64,000 nucleotides of DNA, from positions 1 to 64,000 of the forward strand of contig NZ_RJJT01000003.1 in NCBI RefSeq assembly GCF_003938655.1. The letters run 5' to 3'. A model generated the notes under the pieces. That model did not search any database, was not told the origin of the DNA, and was given only the letters and a program-made list of their open reading frames with translations. The translations under genes were made by a program, and so were the position numbers. The stretch's first letter is position 1; every line of letters starts with the position of its first letter. This stretch comes from Rhizobium pisi (lineage in GTDB: Bacteria; Pseudomonadota; Alphaproteobacteria; Rhizobiales; Rhizobiaceae). Below are positions 60,483 to 64,000 of this stretch, piece by piece.

Positions 60483-61286
60483 ATGCTAAAAAGCCAGTTC
60501 AGGATGCTGCGCTCGGCGCTGGCGGGCGTCGAAGCCGTGGAAGCGGAAACGCATCACAGCTTTGCGCGCCACACCCATGAGCAGTTCGGCATTGGCCTCA
60601 TCTTTGCAGGCGCGCAGAAATCGCTGAGCGGGCGCGGCATGGTGGAGGCCGAGGCCGGCGAGATCATCACGGTCAATCCGAACGAGGTGCATGACGGCGC
60701 GCCGATCGGCGAAGGGCGATCCTGGCGCATCCTCTATTTCGATCCTGCCATCGTCGCCGATCTCCAGCGTGAGATCAGCGAAGGTGGGGCGGGGCGGTCG
60801 GAAATCCCGCGCCCCGTCATCCGCAATCCTGAGATCGCCGTCCGTTTCGAATCGCTGTTTCGCGCGGTGACCGGTGCGGCGGCTGATACATTGCTGCATG
60901 AGGAACTGCTTCTGCAACTCGTCGCCGATGTCATGCGGGAACGCGCCGAGCAAGAGGACCGAACGGCGGTGCCGGCATCCATCCGCGCGGCGCGGGATCT
61001 GATCGACAGCGACCCGCTTGCGGTCGTTTCGCTTGCCGATCTATCCAGGGAAAGCGGGCTCAGCCGTTTCCAGGTGCTGCGCGGTTTTGCCAAGGCGACC
61101 GGCCTGACGCCGCATGCCTATCTCGTGCAGGCCCGCATCCATATCGCCCGGCGGCTGATCGCTCAGGGCATGCCGCTCGCGGAAGCGGCCTTTGCCAGCG
61201 GTTTTGCCGACCAGAGCCATATGACGCGCGTCTTCGTGCGCAAATACGGGTTGTCGCCGCGCGTCTATGCCAGCGCCTTTCTCTGA
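60483..61286 (+). CDS. AraC-family transcriptional regulator
   Basis: The protein has 267 residues. An N-terminal cupin-type effector domain (HHSFARHTHEQFGIGLIFAG, then GEIITVNPNEVHDG) is followed by the C-terminal double HTH with SLADLSRESGLSRFQVLRGF and AQGMPLAEAAFASGFADQSH, then MTRVFVRKYGLSP. It is upstream of the EamA gene by 84 bases in the same direction, the common arrangement for AraC-controlled EamA exporters. Confidence 0.92.
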   Translation: MLKSQFRMLRSALAGVEAVEAETHHSFARHTHEQFGIGLIFAGAQKSLSGRGMVEAEAGEIITVNPNEVHDGAPIGEGRSWRILYFDPAIVADLQREISEGGAGRSEIPRPVIRNPEIAVRFESLFRAVTGAAADTLLHEELLLQLVADVMRERAEQEDRTAVPASIRAARDLIDSDPLAVVSLADLSRESGLSRFQVLRGFAKATGLTPHAYLVQARIHIARRLIAQGMPLAEAAFASGFADQSHMTRVFVRKYGLSPRVYASAFL

Positions 61287-61370
61287 GCGACGGCACGGCA
61301 CCTGCAATTTCGTTCAAGACCTTCGACCGGCTCCTGCTGTTTCCTCGACGCTTCCAACAGGAGAGACGGA

Positions 61371-62270
61371 ATGTCGAGACAGGTTCAAGGGTATCTCTAT
61401 CTGGCGCTGGCCATGCTGACTGTGGGAAGCACGGTTATTGCGAGCAAGCTCATTGCGTCGGGCCTGCCGCCGTTTACGGCTACGGCTCTGCGCTTCGCTC
61501 TCGCTTTTCCCGTCTTTCTCGTGCTGATGCGGGCGACCGGCGCGCGGCTGCCGAAGCTCTCGCGGAATGACCGCCTCATTCTCGTCATTCAGGCAGGCGC
61601 CGGCAGCGTCGGCTATACGACGCTGCTGATCTCCGGCCTCAGCCTGACCTCGGCGGCCAATGCCGGCGTCATCATCGGCACGCTGCCGGTGGTGTCGGCT
61701 GCAATTTCCATCCTGCTGCTTCGCGAACGGCCGCAGCGCGCCTTGCTTTTCGCAATAGGTTTTGCGACGGCCGGCGTGCTTTCGATCGCCGTCACGCCGA
61801 ATGCGGCCGGCGGGTCGCTCTTCGGCAATGCACTGATCTTCCTGGCGGTCGTCTGCGAGGGACTGTTCATCCTCTTGAACAAACGGCTGAAGGCGGAGAT
61901 CCCGCCGCTTTGCCAATCGACACTGATGACTGGCATCGGCCTGCTCGTCTCCGTCATCCCAGCCGTTTTCGAGGCGCCTTTCGCATATGATGTTTCCGCA
62001 AGCGCCATTGCTGCCGTCGTCTATTATGCGTTGGTGCCGACCGTCGGCGGGTTCCTGCTCTGGTATGCGGGCGCGGAGCGCGTGAGCGGAACGGAAGCCT
62101 CGCTCTTCACCGCACTTGCTCCGGTTTGCGCCGTCGTACTCGCCTTCGCCATCCTCAGCGACCCAGTCGAGCTCAACCAGATCGCCGGCATTGCCTGCGT
62201 GCTGGCGGCCGTGTTCGGGCTTGCCTTGGCCGGGAGCCGTACCGCAACGAAGATCGCCGAAGGGAGATAG
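61371..62270 (+). CDS. EamA/DMT-superfamily transporter
   Basis: The protein has 299 residues and ten helices. EamA repeats begin GYLYLALAMLTVGSTVIASK and GGSLFGNALIFLAVVCEGLF. It is probably regulated by the AraC gene and exports a metabolite or amino acid, with the substrate unknown. Three bases separate it from the B3/B4 gene, suggesting co-transcription. A second DMT paralogue is at 1605. Confidence 0.88.
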   Translation: MSRQVQGYLYLALAMLTVGSTVIASKLIASGLPPFTATALRFALAFPVFLVLMRATGARLPKLSRNDRLILVIQAGAGSVGYTTLLISGLSLTSAANAGVIIGTLPVVSAAISILLLRERPQRALLFAIGFATAGVLSIAVTPNAAGGSLFGNALIFLAVVCEGLFILLNKRLKAEIPPLCQSTLMTGIGLLVSVIPAVFEAPFAYDVSASAIAAVVYYALVPTVGGFLLWYAGAERVSGTEASLFTALAPVCAVVLAFAILSDPVELNQIAGIACVLAAVFGLALAGSRTATKIAEGR

Positions 62271-62273
62271 GCC

Positions 62274-62972
62274 ATGCAGTTCGGTCATTCCGATGCCGTG
62301 TGGCAGACCTTTCCGGAGCTTCGCGCCGGTGCGCTCCATGCCGAAGGCATCCATGCGGCGGCAGACGTCGAGGCATCGGTCGTAAGCTTCAGCGCGATTG
62401 CCGCGGCCCGGCTCGCCGAAGTGCCGGAAGGCGAATTCCCCGAGATCCAGGCCTGGCGGCGCGGCTTTTCCCGCATGGGGCTGAAGCCGACGCAATATCG
62501 CTGCGCGTCCGAAGCGCTGCTACGTCGCTTCCGCCAGGAACAGGCGCTGCCGCGCCTGCATCCGCTCGTCGATCTCTGCAATGCGATTTCGCTCGCCTTC
62601 GCCATTCCGATCGCCGTCTTCGACACGGAAAAGATTGCGGGCGATCTCGAGGTGCGCCGGGCTGTTGGTGAGGAGAACTATCTTACCTTCGGCGGCGAGA
62701 ACGAGCATCCCGAGCCGGGCGAGGTGATCTTCGCAGATGGCAAGGGGAGAGCGCATGCGCGGCGCTGGACGAACCGTCAGAGCGGGCTTTCGGCGGTGCG
62801 GGAGACGACGCGCTCGGTTCTGATCGTCGCCGAGGCGCTGCATGCTTCCGCCGGCGATGATATCGGCAGGTTGGTCGCGACGGTCGCCGATGCGCTCGCG
62901 CAACACTGGCCGGTCGCACCAAAGACGGAGATGCTCACCTCGGTCTCGCCGCGTTTCGAATTCCAGGCCTGA
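62274..62972 (+). CDS. B3/B4 tRNA-binding-domain protein (PheRS beta-like)
   Basis: The protein has 232 residues; AGGGAGA lies ahead of the ATG, 3 bases after the EamA stop. IQAWRRGFSRMGLKPTQYRC, then ALPRLHPLVDLCNAISLAFA, and IAVFDTEKIAGDLEVRRAVG match the stand-alone B3/B4 domain related to the editing region of phenylalanyl-tRNA synthetase beta. These free proteins may edit misacylated tRNA or hydrolyse a D-amino acid derivative. The link to an exporter is suggestive, not proven. Confidence 0.85.
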   Translation: MQFGHSDAVWQTFPELRAGALHAEGIHAAADVEASVVSFSAIAAARLAEVPEGEFPEIQAWRRGFSRMGLKPTQYRCASEALLRRFRQEQALPRLHPLVDLCNAISLAFAIPIAVFDTEKIAGDLEVRRAVGEENYLTFGGENEHPEPGEVIFADGKGRAHARRWTNRQSGLSAVRETTRSVLIVAEALHASAGDDIGRLVATVADALAQHWPVAPKTEMLTSVSPRFEFQA

Positions 62973-63052
62973 GGGAATGTGGCTTTCGTGGCTTGGGCCG
63001 GGGGCATGGCCGCCCTATGTCAGTGGGATCGATATCTTCTGGAGAAGAATCC

Positions 63053-63451
63053 ATGTCGGACAAGTCATTCAAGATCCCGGGGCCGGATCATCCGATTTCC
63101 ATCGAACACAATCCCTCCCGCGTCGTCGTCACCGTTGCAGGCAAAACGATTGCCGATAGCCACAATGCGCTGACGCTGCGCGAGGCCTCCTATCCGCCGG
63201 TGCAGTATATTCCACGCAGGGACGTGGACATGTCGCAGCTTCAGCGCACCGACCACGGCAGCCATTGTCCCTATAAGGGTGATGCGTCCTATTACAGCAT
63301 CATCCCGGGCGGTGAGCGTTCGAAGAATGCCGTCTGGACCTACGAGGCGCCGAATGCAGCCGTCAGCAGCATCAAGGAGCATCTCGCCTTCTATCCCGAC
63401 CGCGTCGACGGTATCGAGGAAATGGCGTCGCCGGAGGCAGGCACCTACTGA
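63053..63451 (+). CDS. DUF427-type protein
   Basis: The protein has 132 residues from ATG 63053, with GGAGAAG upstream. SRVVVTVAGKTIADSHNALT and HCPYKGDASYYSIIPGG with AVWTYEAPNAAVSSIKEHLA are the DUF427 signatures. The beta-rich fold is seen alone or fused to other domains. Function is unknown. Confidence 0.88.
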   Translation: MSDKSFKIPGPDHPISIEHNPSRVVVTVAGKTIADSHNALTLREASYPPVQYIPRRDVDMSQLQRTDHGSHCPYKGDASYYSIIPGGERSKNAVWTYEAPNAAVSSIKEHLAFYPDRVDGIEEMASPEAGTY

Positions 63452-63586
63452 CGATCCGGCTTGAAGATCCGATTTGGCGAAACATGTCGTCAACCGCGAC
63501 GGGGGCAACCGGGATGGGACAGGATTTGCGTCCGTCGAGGTCGCGAAAGTGGCGGCGCTGCCGGCGACTCCCGTCAATGGCCGCCG

Positions 63587-63832
63587 CTATCCTAAGACAT
63601 CAAGCCATTCATTGCTGAAGACGAGGCTGGCAACGGTGACCGGATCGCCGCTTTCGTCGCGAACGGTGATGGCGATCGTCATGCGATCTCCCGCGGGAAG
63701 TTCGTCGCGGGCGACATCCAGCAGAATGCGGGCCACTTCTTTCGGAATGTCTGCACGAGATCTGAGTTCGGTGCCGTGCTCGTCGCGCGTGGGACCTTCT
63801 CCGTTGTGCAGATCGAAATAATAACGAGCCAT
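63587..63832 (-). CDS. DUF6894-type small protein
   Basis: The protein has 81 residues: MARYYFDLHNGEGPTRDEHG, then TELRSRADIPKEVARILLDV and a C-terminal strand pair (MTIAITVRDESGDPV). It matches the short rhizobial DUF6894 family (YFDxxxxG...D.G), often in many copies per genome, with no known function. Confidence 0.8.
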   Translation of the reverse strand: MARYYFDLHNGEGPTRDEHGTELRSRADIPKEVARILLDVARDELPAGDRMTIAITVRDESGDPVTVASLVFSNEWLDVLG

Positions 63833-64000
63833 GTTCTTTCCTGTGCATCACAGAGAGAAATCACAGAGGAAGACAATGTTCCCGCGGCTAGGCATTGATT
63901 CTTAAAGAAAATATATGGTCGCATCGAAATCGGTCCGACCCTTCGCGATATTGGCGGGCAAGGCCGTGATCGAATCCCTGCTCTTGAAGCCGCGATGTGT
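63833..64000. other. Right edge, no supportable gene
   Basis: An open frame from ATG 63915 runs off the plus strand edge (MVASKSVRPFAILAGKAVIE...), too short to judge. The minus strand also stays open. I do not assign a gene. Confidence 0.3.

Overview
The window is a high-GC alphaproteobacterial chromosome segment. Gene content and order point to the genus Rhizobium (R. etli / R. leguminosarum group). The main pointers are the dctB-dctD/dctA dicarboxylate locus followed by an LpcC/LpsB-type core mannosyltransferase and greA, an lsrB(vtlR)-trxB pair beside two tandem AbcR-type sRNAs, a BA14K-family protein, and a carA ... dnaG ... rpoD housekeeping series. I saw no rRNA, tRNA, CRISPR array or prophage. 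The only clear mobile element is an IS1182-type transposase cut by the left edge.

Layout. 1-0.2 kb: transposase 5' end. 0.3-7.4 kb: BA14K protein, cold-shock protein, DMT exporter, DUF3052 protein, PQQ-type sugar dehydrogenase, and a class GN sortase overlapping its LPQTA-tailed VIT/vWFA substrate. 7.8-9.7 kb: aspartate aminotransferase and a Phd/VapC toxin-antitoxin pair. 9.9-12.5 kb: three genes for surface-glycan synthesis (GT8, an unknown protein, a second glycosyltransferase). 13-19.5 kb: small conserved genes, a LysR/NmrA-type divergent pair, an APH(6)-like kinase, and an ArsR-MFS-OYE operon. 19.5-22.6 kb: tandem sRNAs, lsrB, trxB and an Lrp regulator. 22.6-29 kb: dctD, dctB, dctA with a sigma-54 promoter and two DctD-type sites, then lpcC and greA. 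29.2-34.1 kb: uracil-DNA glycosylase remnant, carB and an alcohol dehydrogenase. 34.2-43.1 kb: a membrane LytTR regulator, metalloprotease, aldo/keto reductase next to a decapitated LysR gene, a class III cyclase with TPR-like tail, and MFS and MATE exporters. 43.2-56.7 kb: carA, yqeY, a candidate structured RNA, dnaG-recQ, a methyltransferase, kbl-tdh-GFA and rpoD. 56.9-64 kb: GYD protein, two tandem DUF930 proteins, a small acidic protein overlapping an APH(3')-like kinase, an AraC-EamA-B3/B4 run, and DUF427 and DUF6894 proteins.

Functionally most of the window is core chromosome: dicarboxylate uptake and its two-component control, pyrimidine/arginine precursor synthesis, replication priming, the main sigma factor, threonine-to-glycine catabolism and thiol redox. 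Small accessory modules lie between these. The points most worth following are the complete duplication of an LTTR-box/promoter/sRNA module beside lsrB, a strongly folded unannotated candidate RNA upstream of dnaG, the sortase/substrate pair in a Gram-negative, the cysteine-bearing ArsR regulator over an electrophile-reductase operon, the tandem DUF930 paralogues, and several gene remnants. Function calls rest on motif recognition by eye. No database search was possible.
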